Shown here one piece after another: positions 52,360 through 61,971 of a stretch of 64,000 bases of DNA. How positions within the stretch are numbered: the first letter of the stretch is position 1; the number at the start of each line of letters is the position of its first letter. This DNA is from Spirochaetaceae bacterium (GTDB lineage Bacteria; Spirochaetota; Leptospiria; Leptospirales; Leptonemataceae). Made by a program: the position numbers and the translations under genes. Below the pieces are notes generated by a model, which ran no database searches, had not been told where the DNA came from, and saw only the letters and a list, made by a program, of their open reading frames with translations. The DNA is taken from assembly GCA_002730875.1 (NCBI GenBank), contig PCBI01000018.1, positions 129,001 to 193,000 on the forward strand, given 5' to 3'.

Positions 52360-53478
52360 TTACCGAGCACGAGCAATGCTGGTAATGTAGCCCGATGAAG
52401 TCCACACGGATGAGAGGTCTACGTTTGTGAAATTCGCACCGTCATCAGCCGAAAAATACAGTCCTGTACTTGCCTGACCGTTGAACCTGTAAGAGAAGAG
52501 GATTCTGTTCGAATCAACCAGCATTGCCGGAATAGCCATATCGGTAGAGCTTCCGCAACTCAAATCATTGGGGGTTAGCTGTGTGTTCGGGTCCTCGCTG
52601 CCGGAACTCGTAGTATATACTCGGCACAAGACACTGGGTGAGTTCTGCGCAACAGCGATCCGGTATCGGTTATTTCCAAAATCACCGCCATTTACATACT
52701 GAGAGCCCAGAGGGAAGTAGCCTGCGTTTGTCATTGCATTACCCCGATCGGTGCTGTAGTTGATCCGAAGCTCGGTTGAACTGGCGATCCCCACCAGGCC
52801 AGTATCGGAAGCGACAATTCCCGTGTAGAATGAATGCACAGACGGATGCGTCGGCGGTTGCTCCCACGATGTGAGGTTAGTCAGAAGAGCTCGGCTAATG
52901 TAATTCGCTGAGCCCACAGCCACGAAAGCATGAGTGCTGTTGCAATCCAGGCCCCTCACGGGCACCGGACTCGTCGATCCGCTGGCAACGTGGAAGTTGG
53001 AGAATGAACTTCCTCCATCGGTGGAAAAATAACCCTGGGGTGTTTGCACCGCATCCGTGGAGATATTTGCGTAGGTCGCTATCACGGTTCCGTTGCAGGC
53101 AGCCAGCCGCTGGAATGCGCTGCTCTGAGGTGTGGAATTCGTCCATGATTCCCAGGTGTTTCCCTGGTCCCGGCTCATCCAGATGGTGTCGTTGGTAGAG
53201 CCATCCAGAGCAAAAATGACCCCGTTGGCTACCACGCCCTTAATAATGTTTCCCGGACCCCCATTCCAGGACTGAAGCTGAAGGGTACCGTCAGTGCGAT
53301 AGGTAAGCAAGGTCCTGGGGCTGCCGCCGTTTGGTTGGTCCGAGAGGAATAGAAAGTAAGAATTACCGCCCAATGCACTCAGAATGGCGGATGGATCCAG
53401 GCGCTTCTCGATCTTCAAGCAATTGGTGCCCATCAAGAACACGAGAGCCATGGCAATCCGGGAGACAGGAGAATTCAT
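52360..53478 (-). CDS. Asp-box repeat lipoprotein, copy 2 of 4
   Basis: 372 residues. Signal peptide SRIAMALVFLMGTNC with lipobox, then LKIEKRLDPSAILSALGG, matching the other copies. Asp-box repeats are clear: WMSRDQGNTWESWT, YFSTDGGSSFSNFH, YSTDRGNAMTNAG, YFSADDGANFTNVDLSSVW. A conserved LDCN motif and a C-terminal S-V-W...GYI...I motif are shared with the neighbours. The predicted fold is a beta-propeller on the cell surface or in the periplasm. Function unknown. Copies 1 and 2 are separated by 206 bases, so each may have its own promoter. Confidence 0.78.
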   Translation of the reverse strand: MNSPVSRIAMALVFLMGTNCLKIEKRLDPSAILSALGGNSYFLFLSDQPNGGSPRTLLTYRTDGTLQLQSWNGGPGNIIKGVVANGVIFALDGSTNDTIWMSRDQGNTWESWTNSTPQSSAFQRLAACNGTVIATYANISTDAVQTPQGYFSTDGGSSFSNFHVASGSTSPVPVRGLDCNSTHAFVAVGSANYISRALLTNLTSWEQPPTHPSVHSFYTGIVASDTGLVGIASSTELRINYSTDRGNAMTNAGYFPLGSQYVNGGDFGNNRYRIAVAQNSPSVLCRVYTTSSGSEDPNTQLTPNDLSCGSSTDMAIPAMLVDSNRILFSYRFNGQASTGLYFSADDGANFTNVDLSSVWTSSGYITSIARAR

Positions 53479-53602
53479 GTACTTTACAACAGGATTGGCG
53501 GCTCTTTTTGCAAGCTTCTTCTGGCTCGGGGCTCAAGGGATTCTGGCCAATGGGTATCACCGTTAACGGCCGGGGCACCATTGCGGCCCCGGCGGCCCGC
53601 AT

Positions 53603-54763
53603 CTAAGGCGATTCTTCAATGTCGATGATATACCCGGAATCGCTCCACACAGTGCCGATATTCAGTTTCTGGAAGCTCTGGCCACCATCGCTGGAGTACA
53701 ATAGGCCCGTAGCGGTACGCGAAGCGTCCACATAAGACACAAAAATACCTTGAAAGCCATAAAGAATGCCAGGCATATCCCCCAAATTCACCACATCAGA
53801 ACAGTCATAGGAAAAGGCCTCCGGGGTGGTAGGCGCGCTGGCCAGACTGCTTTTGGTATAGACCCTGCATACGTCCGACAATGTGTCCGGTTCCGCAATG
53901 ATGATGCGTTCATTTCCGTTCGGCGATCCCGATCTAAGCCCGCCGTTACACGCGGCCAAATTGGGCATAAAGCCCGACTCAGTTACCGAGGCACCGCCAT
54001 TTGTAGAATAGTTGAGTCCGCACTGGGCCGCGTTGCCATCATCTTGAGCCAGGCCGGCAAAGCCGGTGGAGGTGGCTGTGAGATCGGTATAGTCAAGATA
54101 ACTGACACCCGCATTGGGTGCGCCAGTCCAGCTTGACAGGTTCGACAGAGAAGCATATTGAATCCGATTCGTTGCGCCGGAAGAAGCGATGTAGATATTG
54201 TCAGCGTTGCATGCAATTCCGCGAACGCCAATATCGCCGGTGCCAGTAGAAGACGGCCCAATACCGGCGCGAAATTCGGTCCAGGTAGCACCATTGTCCC
54301 GACTGATGTATCCGGGGCGACTACCGGTGCCGTCGTAGGCTATGTTGGCCTGAGTCACAACAACGGCATTTCCGCATTCCAGAACGTAGAAAATCCCCTG
54401 GGATTCGTTTCCCGACGGCAGATCCACCGAAGACCAGTTTCTTCCGCCATCTCTGGAAATCCAGAAATCGTCTGAATTGGATGTGTCCGCCGCAACAATC
54501 ACTCCATTCACTATGGCCGCATCGCGAATCTGCGCCGGTCCGGCAGTCCAATCAATTCGTTCGAGATTGTCTGAAGAGTTGATTCTTAAAAGGGAGCGGG
54601 CCTGGCCGTCACCCGAAGCGTCATTAAAAAAGGCGATAGCTGTCCGCGATGAGACAAGCGAAAGCAAGCTGGGCAAATCCAGTCCGGTGTCCAGTTTCAA
54701 GCAGCTGGACCCGGAGCAGAGAAACCCGAATAGAACTACGATTCCGAAGCTTTGCCTGACCAT
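53603..54763 (-). CDS. Asp-box repeat lipoprotein, copy 3 of 4
   Basis: 386 residues from the ATG at 54763; a TTG at 54817 would add 18 residues before the basic start of the signal peptide, VRQSFGIVVLFGFLCSGSSC. The mature start LKLDTGLDLPSLLSLV matches the other copies. Asp-box repeats: WISRDGGRNWSSVDLP, YISRDNGATWTEFR, YSTNGGASVTESG, YSSDGGQSFQKLNIG. It keeps the internal conserved RGIACN and the closing VWSDSGYIIDIEES. Predicted beta-propeller; no catalytic motif recognised. Confidence 0.78.
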   Translation of the reverse strand: MVRQSFGIVVLFGFLCSGSSCLKLDTGLDLPSLLSLVSSRTAIAFFNDASGDGQARSLLRINSSDNLERIDWTAGPAQIRDAAIVNGVIVAADTSNSDDFWISRDGGRNWSSVDLPSGNESQGIFYVLECGNAVVVTQANIAYDGTGSRPGYISRDNGATWTEFRAGIGPSSTGTGDIGVRGIACNADNIYIASSGATNRIQYASLSNLSSWTGAPNAGVSYLDYTDLTATSTGFAGLAQDDGNAAQCGLNYSTNGGASVTESGFMPNLAACNGGLRSGSPNGNERIIIAEPDTLSDVCRVYTKSSLASAPTTPEAFSYDCSDVVNLGDMPGILYGFQGIFVSYVDASRTATGLLYSSDGGQSFQKLNIGTVWSDSGYIIDIEESP

Positions 54764-54973
54764 ATACAATAGAACAGGCTGGCCGCTCTTTTTTGCAGAA
54801 TTTGATGCAGAAAGCAAGAGATACTGGTGTGAGAACTTCGGGTAAGGCGCAAAGCGGACCCTATTCGTCGATTTTCATCGAAATGATCCAGATTAAAAAT
54901 AACCGCGCCTCATCCGAAGTCCCGGCCAGGAAGCATGGTGCCAGAGAAGCCCCCGCCTGGTCAGATTCCCCCA

Positions 54974-56107
54974 TTAGCGCACTCGCTGAATACTGGAAAT
55001 ATGACCGGGACCATTCCACACATCAGACAGATCCAGGGCGCGAAAGTTGGCGCCGTCGGTGGAATAAAGTAGCCCGGTGGCGGAATCGCTGTTGGCCTTG
55101 TAGGCGGCGATTATCCCGGACGGACCGGCAACAATGGATGTGATGGCCACGTCCGAATACGGGCCACAGTCCACAGAGGCCGGCTGTAGCGAGGCGGGAT
55201 TTTCCGAACCAGTGGAAAAGCGATAGAAATAACAGCGCTTACCGGTCTGATCCACGGTAGCCAGATAAAACTCGTTGAAGGCCGCCAGCGGCCCTTCGCC
55301 ATTAGTAGAACTCAGATAGTCTTCCGCCACGGGCAGATTTCCGTTGGCGTTAAATGTGCTGCCGCCATCCGTCGAGTAACCCAGCCCGCGCTGAGGGTCT
55401 CCATCGTGCGCGATCATGATCGTGGTTTCTGTTGCGGCCATGGCCAGAGGTTCCCGGGATGGGTTGTAGGTTCCTGCAGAGGTCCAGTTGGTTGGGTCCG
55501 ATGCAGGAGCGCTGATTACGTAGGGAGTGAAGTCTATCGCAGCAATCAATCGATCATTGGAGCAAGCCAGGGCCCCGGGAATCGATTCCAGGGAGGGACC
55601 GACGCCTCTCCATTCGGTGAAGGTATCCGCAGAAGAGTCTGTAAAGTAGCCCGGAGTATAGGCGGACGGATCCGTTGCCAGTAGGCCCTTCGTTAGAAAC
55701 AAACGATCTCCGCATACCTGCATGTGCGTGAAGACGTCGGATGTGATACCGGTGACGTCACGAACGGTCCAGTTATTCCCTTGATCTTTACTGATATAGA
55801 TGCGATCGTTTGTGGTACCGTCGATGGCGAAAATGGTACCGTTCAGGATCCGGGCTTTCTTAATCGTAGCCGGGCCACCGGAGTACTGAATTTTATCCAG
55901 GCTTCCGTTCCGGAACCTCAAAATCGTTCGGGGCGGCGTACTGGAATGATTGAGAAATATGTAGTATTCTTCTCCCGACAGACTGGCCAGAGCAGAAATC
56001 AAATTCGCCGCCGCTTCTCGAGAATCCACGCTGGGATCCAGACGAAGGCAGGCTGTCAAAGGTACAAGGCCGAGAATTAGCAAAAAGAGGCTACGAACCG
56101 CAAACAT
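54974..56107 (-). CDS. Asp-box repeat lipoprotein, copy 4 of 4
   Basis: 377 residues. Signal peptide FAVRSLFLLILGLVPLTAC followed by LRLDPSVDSREAAANLISAL. Repeats: YISKDQGNNWTVRDVTG, YFTDSSADTFTEW, YSTDGGSTFNANGN, YSTDGANFRALDLSDVW. Near the end GPGHISSIQRVR corresponds to the closing motif of the other copies. It is the first copy in transcription order and lies about 156 bases after the operon ending at 56264. Function unknown; a surface-exposed, variable family is inferred from the tandem duplication. Confidence 0.78.
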   Translation of the reverse strand: MFAVRSLFLLILGLVPLTACLRLDPSVDSREAAANLISALASLSGEEYYIFLNHSSTPPRTILRFRNGSLDKIQYSGGPATIKKARILNGTIFAIDGTTNDRIYISKDQGNNWTVRDVTGITSDVFTHMQVCGDRLFLTKGLLATDPSAYTPGYFTDSSADTFTEWRGVGPSLESIPGALACSNDRLIAAIDFTPYVISAPASDPTNWTSAGTYNPSREPLAMAATETTIMIAHDGDPQRGLGYSTDGGSTFNANGNLPVAEDYLSSTNGEGPLAAFNEFYLATVDQTGKRCYFYRFSTGSENPASLQPASVDCGPYSDVAITSIVAGPSGIIAAYKANSDSATGLLYSTDGANFRALDLSDVWNGPGHISSIQRVR

Positions 56108-56263
56108 GCGAACAATGGAATTTCAGCGCTTCAGAGCGCACCCCTTTTTCCGGAGTCCATCGTAGCCAGCCTGTTAGTGAAATGGTCTGGCGGAATCCCA
56201 TGATTACAGAGCTGTCCAGGTTTTCCCCCAGGACAGATGCGCCGGCAACCGTTCTTCCAATTC

Positions 56264-57262
56264 CTAGAAATGTCTGGTGTATCCAAACTCCATAGATGTC
56301 TCGGGCCTACGGGCATTGTTCAGGATGGCATCCGGCCCTTGTTGATAGGCGCCTGCGAAAGGTCCCGGTGTTAGCTCAAGTCCCGTGTAGGTGGGAAGTT
56401 TACCCGGCATGGACCGACCATAGGTTACATTCAGACTGAACCCGTCCCGGGCGTTATCGTTCTCTACTACCAGACCCTTTTCCCAGGCAAATCCGTTAAA
56501 AATGATGTGCGCAAGCTGAGCGCCGTACAACGTGAGCGCCGCCATCACCGCGTAGTTGTAATCGTCCACTTTTGCCTGGTATTCTGCTGTTGCTCTTCTA
56601 TTGAGTTCAACAAAGTACACGAACCGAACATTGGAAGGGATGGTAGAATTCTGCCCTGCCAGAGCAAGAGCCGTACTGAAGTCTATCTGTTGCTGGTTTT
56701 CTGCTTTGGCCGCATGGGCCGGGCCCCAGGTTCGTCCCAGATTGTACAATGCCAGGCCTGAAAGCGCCATATAGGTATAACCAATGTAGGGTCTTCCGAT
56801 GGCTACGTGCCCCCAGCCCGGTACCAGCGCCGAACGCCAGGCGAAATCGAAATAGGAAATGGGTTCATCCGGCTTTTCCATCTGGCCTTTCTCTACCTGT
56901 TCGCGGAGATAACGGGCTCTTTCGGCTCGGGCCATGGCCTGCTCGGAAAGAAATTGCTGACGGGCTCTTTCCAGTTCCGCTTCTTCCTTCTGGCGCTTCT
57001 CTGCCGCCAGCCTTCGCTGTCGTTCCAGGGCCTGCTGTCGGCGGATTTCGCGTATTTCTTCTTCTGTTTCGAAAGTAATTCTAGCGATCTGACTTTTTGG
57101 GATTACGCGAGTGCGTCCTTCGATAATCACGGTCACCGAACGCTCGGTCTGCTGGGTAATGGTACCCACCAGAATTTCTCCGTTTCGCATATAAATGGCT
57201 TCTGCGAAAAGGGAACCCAGGGATGCAAAGAACAGTATTGCGAAGATGAGAGAACGTTTCAT
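56264..57262 (-). CDS. DUF5683-like membrane/envelope protein
   Basis: 332 residues. Signal peptide (SLIFAILFFASLGSLFAEA), a short beta domain (GEILVGTITQQTERSVTVII, PKSQIARITFETEEEI), a long charged coiled coil (about 75-130, RRQQALERQRRLAAEKRQKE), then SALVPGWGHVAIGRPYIGYT with hydrophobic segments resembling the DUF5683 family, and a beta-rich C-terminal end (SMEFGYTRHF) that may contact the outer membrane. Function unknown. It begins 3 bases after the 125-aa gene stop, in a probable four-gene operon with the sensor phosphatase and the ABC/TPR protein. Confidence 0.7.
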   Translation of the reverse strand: MKRSLIFAILFFASLGSLFAEAIYMRNGEILVGTITQQTERSVTVIIEGRTRVIPKSQIARITFETEEEIREIRRQQALERQRRLAAEKRQKEEAELERARQQFLSEQAMARAERARYLREQVEKGQMEKPDEPISYFDFAWRSALVPGWGHVAIGRPYIGYTYMALSGLALYNLGRTWGPAHAAKAENQQQIDFSTALALAGQNSTIPSNVRFVYFVELNRRATAEYQAKVDDYNYAVMAALTLYGAQLAHIIFNGFAWEKGLVVENDNARDGFSLNVTYGRSMPGKLPTYTGLELTPGPFAGAYQQGPDAILNNARRPETSMEFGYTRHF

Positions 57263-57265
57263 TGT

Positions 57266-57643
57266 CTATTCCAGTATGAAGTCATATACCTTGATGACCT
57301 CAAACTGCCAGTAGGAGGAATCAGACGCCTGGCAGCGAATTGTATCTACAGCGTTGGCGGATGGAGGCAATGGCATATAGACGGTGCATTCCTTCTGACC
57401 CGATCCATCCTGAATGGTGATCTTGCCATGTACCGTCCGTTCGGACGACTTGGTGTTGCTGATTTCAATCCTGAATTCCAGGATGCCAGGAACATCGCCT
57501 TTTTTTCGGACTATGTTGATTTCCAGCGAATTTGCCTTATCCACGGTCTGAAATGAGCCCGAATTCCTGGGCGCAGCCAGTATAGAACCGGAAAGGAAGA
57601 TCATTACCAGTAACAGGCAAACATTACGGCGATCCGCGAACAT
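57266..57643 (-). CDS. Small secreted hypothetical protein
   Basis: 125 residues. A signal peptide (NVCLLLVMIFLSGSILAAP) is followed by a mature beta-sandwich-like domain (LEINIVRKKGDVPGILEFRI, TVHGKITIQDGSGQKECTVY, WQFEVIKVYDFILE). Two Cys (KECTVY and TIRCQ) could pair. No family recognised. Lies 30 bases after the ABC/TPR gene and 3 bases before the next gene, so it is an operon member, and probably periplasmic. Confidence 0.7.
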   Translation of the reverse strand: MFADRRNVCLLLVMIFLSGSILAAPRNSGSFQTVDKANSLEINIVRKKGDVPGILEFRIEISNTKSSERTVHGKITIQDGSGQKECTVYMPLPPSANAVDTIRCQASDSSYWQFEVIKVYDFILE

Positions 57644-57673
57644 ATAGGCAGGTACGCACCCATTGCTATGTCA

Positions 57674-59242
57674 TCAATTCTTTTTTCTTTCCAGTAATCG
57701 ACGAACCGCTTCCTGTTTTTGTTGCGACAGGCGAAGATATTCGGTGGCCTCTTTGTGCCCGGGATTAACTAGAAGTACGTTCTGGAACCTCTGAATGGCC
57801 TGCTCATAGTTACGCAGGTTATACTCTCGGAGCCCGTCCTGCATATAGGCCGGGATACGGGCGGACTCCTGCCCACGGAGATTCGCCAGTTCCGCCCTTG
57901 CTCGACCATTTTGCGGCCAAATACTCAATGCGCTGATGTAGGACCGTATAGCCGCAAATGGTTTTCCGGCCCCGCTAAGAGCTCGGGCCTGATTGGTTTC
58001 CAGTTCGCTTTGTAGCCGGGAAGCTTCAGCAAGTCCTTTTCGAGCCCCCTCATAGTCCGGATTAAGTCTTAGCACCCTGGCATACTCGGCGCGGGCCTGG
58101 AGATAACGTCTGGTCTTCATGAACTCGTTGGCCCGGGCCATATACCGTCTGGTCTGGTCCCCGGTAAGTCTTTCAATAATCAAAGAGCGGTAGCTTTTTG
58201 CCGCACGGTTTTCTTTATCTTTTTGTAGAATGGCTTCGAATATCTTTCGCGCGGAGTTCAGCTTGTCTTCGCTGTAAAGATCCACGCCCAGCTTCATCAA
58301 GCCGGCCAATCGAGCTCGCTCCCTGATGGCCAGGGAAAGCTCCAGTCCCTGCGACCTCGCGTAATCCTCGTTAAGATAGAAGGCGGTCTGGGTGGGCACC
58401 TTTACAAGCTCCCGGGAACATTCGCTTTGCCGGGACAGGATCCGATTCACCATTTCCCCGGTTGAGATTCCCAGGTTTGTATAATCGGGACTGATTCCAA
58501 AGGTCGCCCCCAGGCGAACCAGGGCCGGATAACCGGTCATCAGAGTGATTCCGTTCTCTCGCGCGAAGTCAGAAAGCAACTGAAAGTTTTCGCGGTCGTA
58601 GAGCGGGTCTGTAACCATATAGATAGCGTCCGCTTTCTCCTTTACACGCTCCAATGCCGAGGCGAAGGACTCCCCCGGGCCCACGGAAACCGCCTCTAAA
58701 AGCAGGCCATGTTGCAGATCCAGATACTCCCCGGCCAGAGCCGACTCCCTGCCCTGGTCGGTGGAATAGAAAGCGTAGACATAACGGGCGGATGGATCCA
58801 CCTCTCGGAGAGTATTAAAAAATCTCTCGGGACCAATGTCCATGCTTATTCCGCACAGGTTTCCCTGCTTCAAGTTAAGCTGCTTGGGCGAATTGAGCAT
58901 GGAAAAGACAACGTTAGTTCCTCGAAGATTTTCGGCCGCCAGTTGCGCTGCCGCTCGACCAAACGCTACGTAGACCACCGCGCCCGAGGCTTCAATATCG
59001 TTAAAGTACGCGCCCAGATCCGGATGTTCGGCCTGCAGCACTTCCAGATACCGCACCCTGGTCTGCCCCTGTACCACCGATTGCAGACCGGCCAGTCCCT
59101 CTTCGTAAATCGAAGAGTCTGACGACAGGAGCACCTCGATCACCGGGACTTCCTCAGCGCTGACAGGGAACGCCAGAAAGAGGATAAGTCCGAGTAACGG
59201 ACCGTGCAGTATCCGCGGTGTCCGGCCGTCCAGATCAGGCAT
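57674..59242 (-). CDS. ABC substrate-binding-like domain fused to TPRs
   Basis: 522 residues from the ATG at 59242, which has GGAGG 8 bases upstream; it overlaps the previous stop by 8 bases. Signal peptide (LLGLILFLAFPVSAEE), then about 300 residues like ABC_sub_bind (COG2984, the peptide/sugar-binding type used with TrpX-like transporters): VVYVAFGRAAAQLAAENLRG, VVFSMLNSPKQL, YVYAFYSTDQGRESALAGEY, ADAIYMVTDPLYDRENFQLL, ISPDYTNLGISTGEMVNRIL. The C-terminal ~200 residues are TPRs (YLQARAEYARVLRLNPDYEG, YEQAIQRFQNVLLVNPGHKE). No permease or ATPase lies nearby, so it may sense a ligand for the adjacent phosphatase. Confidence 0.83.
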   Translation of the reverse strand: MPDLDGRTPRILHGPLLGLILFLAFPVSAEEVPVIEVLLSSDSSIYEEGLAGLQSVVQGQTRVRYLEVLQAEHPDLGAYFNDIEASGAVVYVAFGRAAAQLAAENLRGTNVVFSMLNSPKQLNLKQGNLCGISMDIGPERFFNTLREVDPSARYVYAFYSTDQGRESALAGEYLDLQHGLLLEAVSVGPGESFASALERVKEKADAIYMVTDPLYDRENFQLLSDFARENGITLMTGYPALVRLGATFGISPDYTNLGISTGEMVNRILSRQSECSRELVKVPTQTAFYLNEDYARSQGLELSLAIRERARLAGLMKLGVDLYSEDKLNSARKIFEAILQKDKENRAAKSYRSLIIERLTGDQTRRYMARANEFMKTRRYLQARAEYARVLRLNPDYEGARKGLAEASRLQSELETNQARALSGAGKPFAAIRSYISALSIWPQNGRARAELANLRGQESARIPAYMQDGLREYNLRNYEQAIQRFQNVLLVNPGHKEATEYLRLSQQKQEAVRRLLERKKN

Positions 59243-61781
59243 TGGAATCGCCTCCGGAACTTGAAGCCACGGGTTTTCGGTCAGCATACGCTTCGGATGC
59301 CTCGCTGGCTCCCTGGCCACGGTTGCTCAGCATTTTCTGAACCTGTTCCAGATTCCGTTGAGCGGGTTCAAAATCCGGCCGTACCTTCAGGGCTCGTTGC
59401 AGACTCAGCAGAGCCTGATTATACTCCTTTTGCTCAAAAAACAGCACGGCCAGGTTGTTATACGCATGATGATTCTGCGGGTCCAGCGCGATGACACGAT
59501 TGAAGTAATCCATGGCCTGGGCATGATTCTTTAAATGCGCATTGCAGTTCGCCGCTCGATAGATTGCCTTTCGATTGTTGTGCTCCAGATCCATTACCTT
59601 CTCGTACTGTTTCAGCGCCCGGGCGTACTGCTTCTTCTTATATAGATGGTTTGCCTTTTCCATCAGCTCCAGGATCTCCCTGGTTTCGCTGGAGCTCTCC
59701 ATCTTCTGAACGATTTGATCGCGGAGATTGGCCGCTTGCGGGCTTTCCGGCTCCAGCTGAAGCGCTTTGTCCACGAGATTCAGTGCGCGTTTGGTTTTCT
59801 CCAGGCTCTTGTAAATATCAGCCAGGTTTAGAAGGTTCAGCACGTTTGAGGGTTCCCGCAGAAGCAATCTTTCGCCAAAGTCCGCCGCTTCTTCGAATCT
59901 TTCCGCCAGCCGCAGGCTGTTGGAAACGACATACAGATACTCCTGATCATCCGGGACAATGCTCACATACTCTTTGAAGCATTCGGCCGCCTGCGTATAC
60001 TCTCCCTTGTTGAAGTACAACCTGCCCACAGTCTTCAGTAATTCCGGCAGATCTCGGCCATGGTGCAGGAAGTGTTCAATGGTGTTCAGCGCCTCTTCTT
60101 CCCGGCCTTCGGCGATTAGCTCCCTGCTCCGCTCCATGCTTTCGCGAACCGGCACGGGAACTTGCGGGCCCATTGAGTCCGGCACATTCTCTTTATAAGA
60201 GATTCGCAGAAGGGATATGTCGTCCATCAATGTAAAGTTGGTGCGCGTGTAATCCAGTATCCGGCCAATATCGCCGTCACAGAGCTCCACATGTCGCAGG
60301 AATAAAAACTCGTCTTCGTTTATGCTTTCGGTTCCGTCGGGCTTCACAGTAATCAAATCGTCCCGACCGTCAGAGCCGCATATGATAACATCGCCGGCAT
60401 GTAGCTGAAAGCTCTTTATGCTGACCTTTTCTTCTTCGCCGGGCACGCCCAGTTTCCGGAGCTCCAGCTCCTCCTCCAGAAAAGATGCCTGGCCCTGTCG
60501 ATATAGCACGGTAAACGGATGTTCGCAGTTCAGAAAATACATGAACCCGGTCTCTTCGTCTACCAGCCCCATAAGGATGGACATATACATGGTGCCATCG
60601 AAGGAAACGAATATGTTTTGCAGATCACGGTAGGTATCCCGTAGCCAGATTTCCGGATACTGAATGGATGACTTGCCCAGCTTCGCCTGTATCAGTGTTG
60701 CGTTAAAAGCGGCCCCCAGCACAAGTGCGCCCCCGGCGCCCTGAATGGATTTACCCATGGCATCCGCATTCAGAAAGACAGTGTAGTTTCGTCCGTCCAG
60801 GCGAATGGTATCGGTGATGCAATAGTCTCCGCCTATCTCGGAATTCCATTTACGAAAGCTAAACTTCTTTTTCTGCTCAATTACAAATTCGCTGGAAATG
60901 AAGTTGCTCCGATTCTTGTTCGTTTGTAGCGGATGGGCCAGCAGGCTGGTCAAAAAGTAATCCCCGTCCTGCTGGACTTTCAGAGCCCGTACCTGCTCCA
61001 GGGTTTCGTTCAATTCCTGCGTACGTTGCTCTACCTTCTCTTCCAGATTCTGTGTAAAGTCCTGAATTCGCTCGGTCATATTGTTGAACGATGAAGCCAG
61101 TTGCCCGATCTCATCCTTGCTATGAATCCGAATTCGATGGCTCAGGTCTCCGCCACCGATAATGGTAGCGCCTTCGCTCAAGGACAGGATGGGCCGGGTA
61201 ATCAGTATGGCCGTGCTGATGGCAATTATTATTGCGATGACGAAGATAATCCCGGCCACCAGAAAAATGGTGGTTCGAGTTCGCTCGATTGGTTCGTAAA
61301 CCTGCGCCTCATTAAACTCAAAGATGGCCTCGCCCACCCGTAGCTGCTGACCTTTATATTGAATGAAGATGGGATAGACGAACCTCAGCAGATTCGTATC
61401 GCCCTTGATCTGCTGCATCTTCAATTCTTTGATTTCGCGGAACTGACCAAGTAGGTCCGGGCTTGCCGTCTGGCCAAGATGGTCCTTGTGCATGTCGGCA
61501 ACGTACTCTCCGTCGAGGTTCAGTACGTAGGCATTCATAAGCCCGCTTACGCCGGCTTTTGTCAAACCCTGTACGGCAGAGCGAGTGCCATCGTAGGTAA
61601 CGTCGACCAGCAATTCTTCGGTGGCCGAAGAAGCGATATTGTGCGCCAGATTTCTACATACCTCGAAGGTTTTTTCAGTGACTACCTCCTGGTTTCGCCA
61701 GAGAACAATGAAGGACAATGGAAAGACGCTCAGCACCACCACACCGGAGATGAGCAAAATCATCTTCATTTTTATTTTCAT
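59235..61781 (-). CDS. Membrane sensor phosphatase: HAMP, SpoIIE-PP2C and TPR
   Basis: 848 residues. An N-terminal membrane segment (ILLISGVVVLSVFPLSFIVL), a periplasmic sensor (about 30-170), a second membrane segment (TIFLVAGIIFVIAIIIAIS), HAMP (RPILSLSEGATIIGGGDLSH), coiled coil, and a PP2C/SpoIIE phosphatase with FLNADAMGKSIQGAGGALVL, CGSDGRDDL and DDISLLRISY. The C-terminal ~280 residues are TPRs (YFNKGEYTQAAECFKEYVSI, ALKQYEKVMDLEHNNRKAIY, FEQKEYNQALLSLQRALKVR). It probably dephosphorylates a partner such as an anti-sigma antagonist in response to a periplasmic signal. It overlaps the ABC/TPR gene by 8 bases, which favours a joint signalling role. Confidence 0.9.
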   Translation of the reverse strand: MKIKMKMILLISGVVVLSVFPLSFIVLWRNQEVVTEKTFEVCRNLAHNIASSATEELLVDVTYDGTRSAVQGLTKAGVSGLMNAYVLNLDGEYVADMHKDHLGQTASPDLLGQFREIKELKMQQIKGDTNLLRFVYPIFIQYKGQQLRVGEAIFEFNEAQVYEPIERTRTTIFLVAGIIFVIAIIIAISTAILITRPILSLSEGATIIGGGDLSHRIRIHSKDEIGQLASSFNNMTERIQDFTQNLEEKVEQRTQELNETLEQVRALKVQQDGDYFLTSLLAHPLQTNKNRSNFISSEFVIEQKKKFSFRKWNSEIGGDYCITDTIRLDGRNYTVFLNADAMGKSIQGAGGALVLGAAFNATLIQAKLGKSSIQYPEIWLRDTYRDLQNIFVSFDGTMYMSILMGLVDEETGFMYFLNCEHPFTVLYRQGQASFLEEELELRKLGVPGEEEKVSIKSFQLHAGDVIICGSDGRDDLITVKPDGTESINEDEFLFLRHVELCDGDIGRILDYTRTNFTLMDDISLLRISYKENVPDSMGPQVPVPVRESMERSRELIAEGREEEALNTIEHFLHHGRDLPELLKTVGRLYFNKGEYTQAAECFKEYVSIVPDDQEYLYVVSNSLRLAERFEEAADFGERLLLREPSNVLNLLNLADIYKSLEKTKRALNLVDKALQLEPESPQAANLRDQIVQKMESSSETREILELMEKANHLYKKKQYARALKQYEKVMDLEHNNRKAIYRAANCNAHLKNHAQAMDYFNRVIALDPQNHHAYNNLAVLFFEQKEYNQALLSLQRALKVRPDFEPAQRNLEQVQKMLSNRGQGASEASEAYADRKPVASSSGGDSNA

Positions 61782-61971
61782 GCTCGAGCACTCCTGTTCG
61801 GTCAGCCCTTCTATCTGTGTAACGTTGCCGGGCGCACCGGGCCGAACCGGCTTTTTTATATTCCCGGGTATCGGCCTTGCAAGAGTATTTTTGCAGGCGG
61901 ATCAAAAACCGGCCTTTAATGGCCGGGTTGAAGGAAAACCCTGGCTAAAATGGCAAGGATTATGTAGCCCA

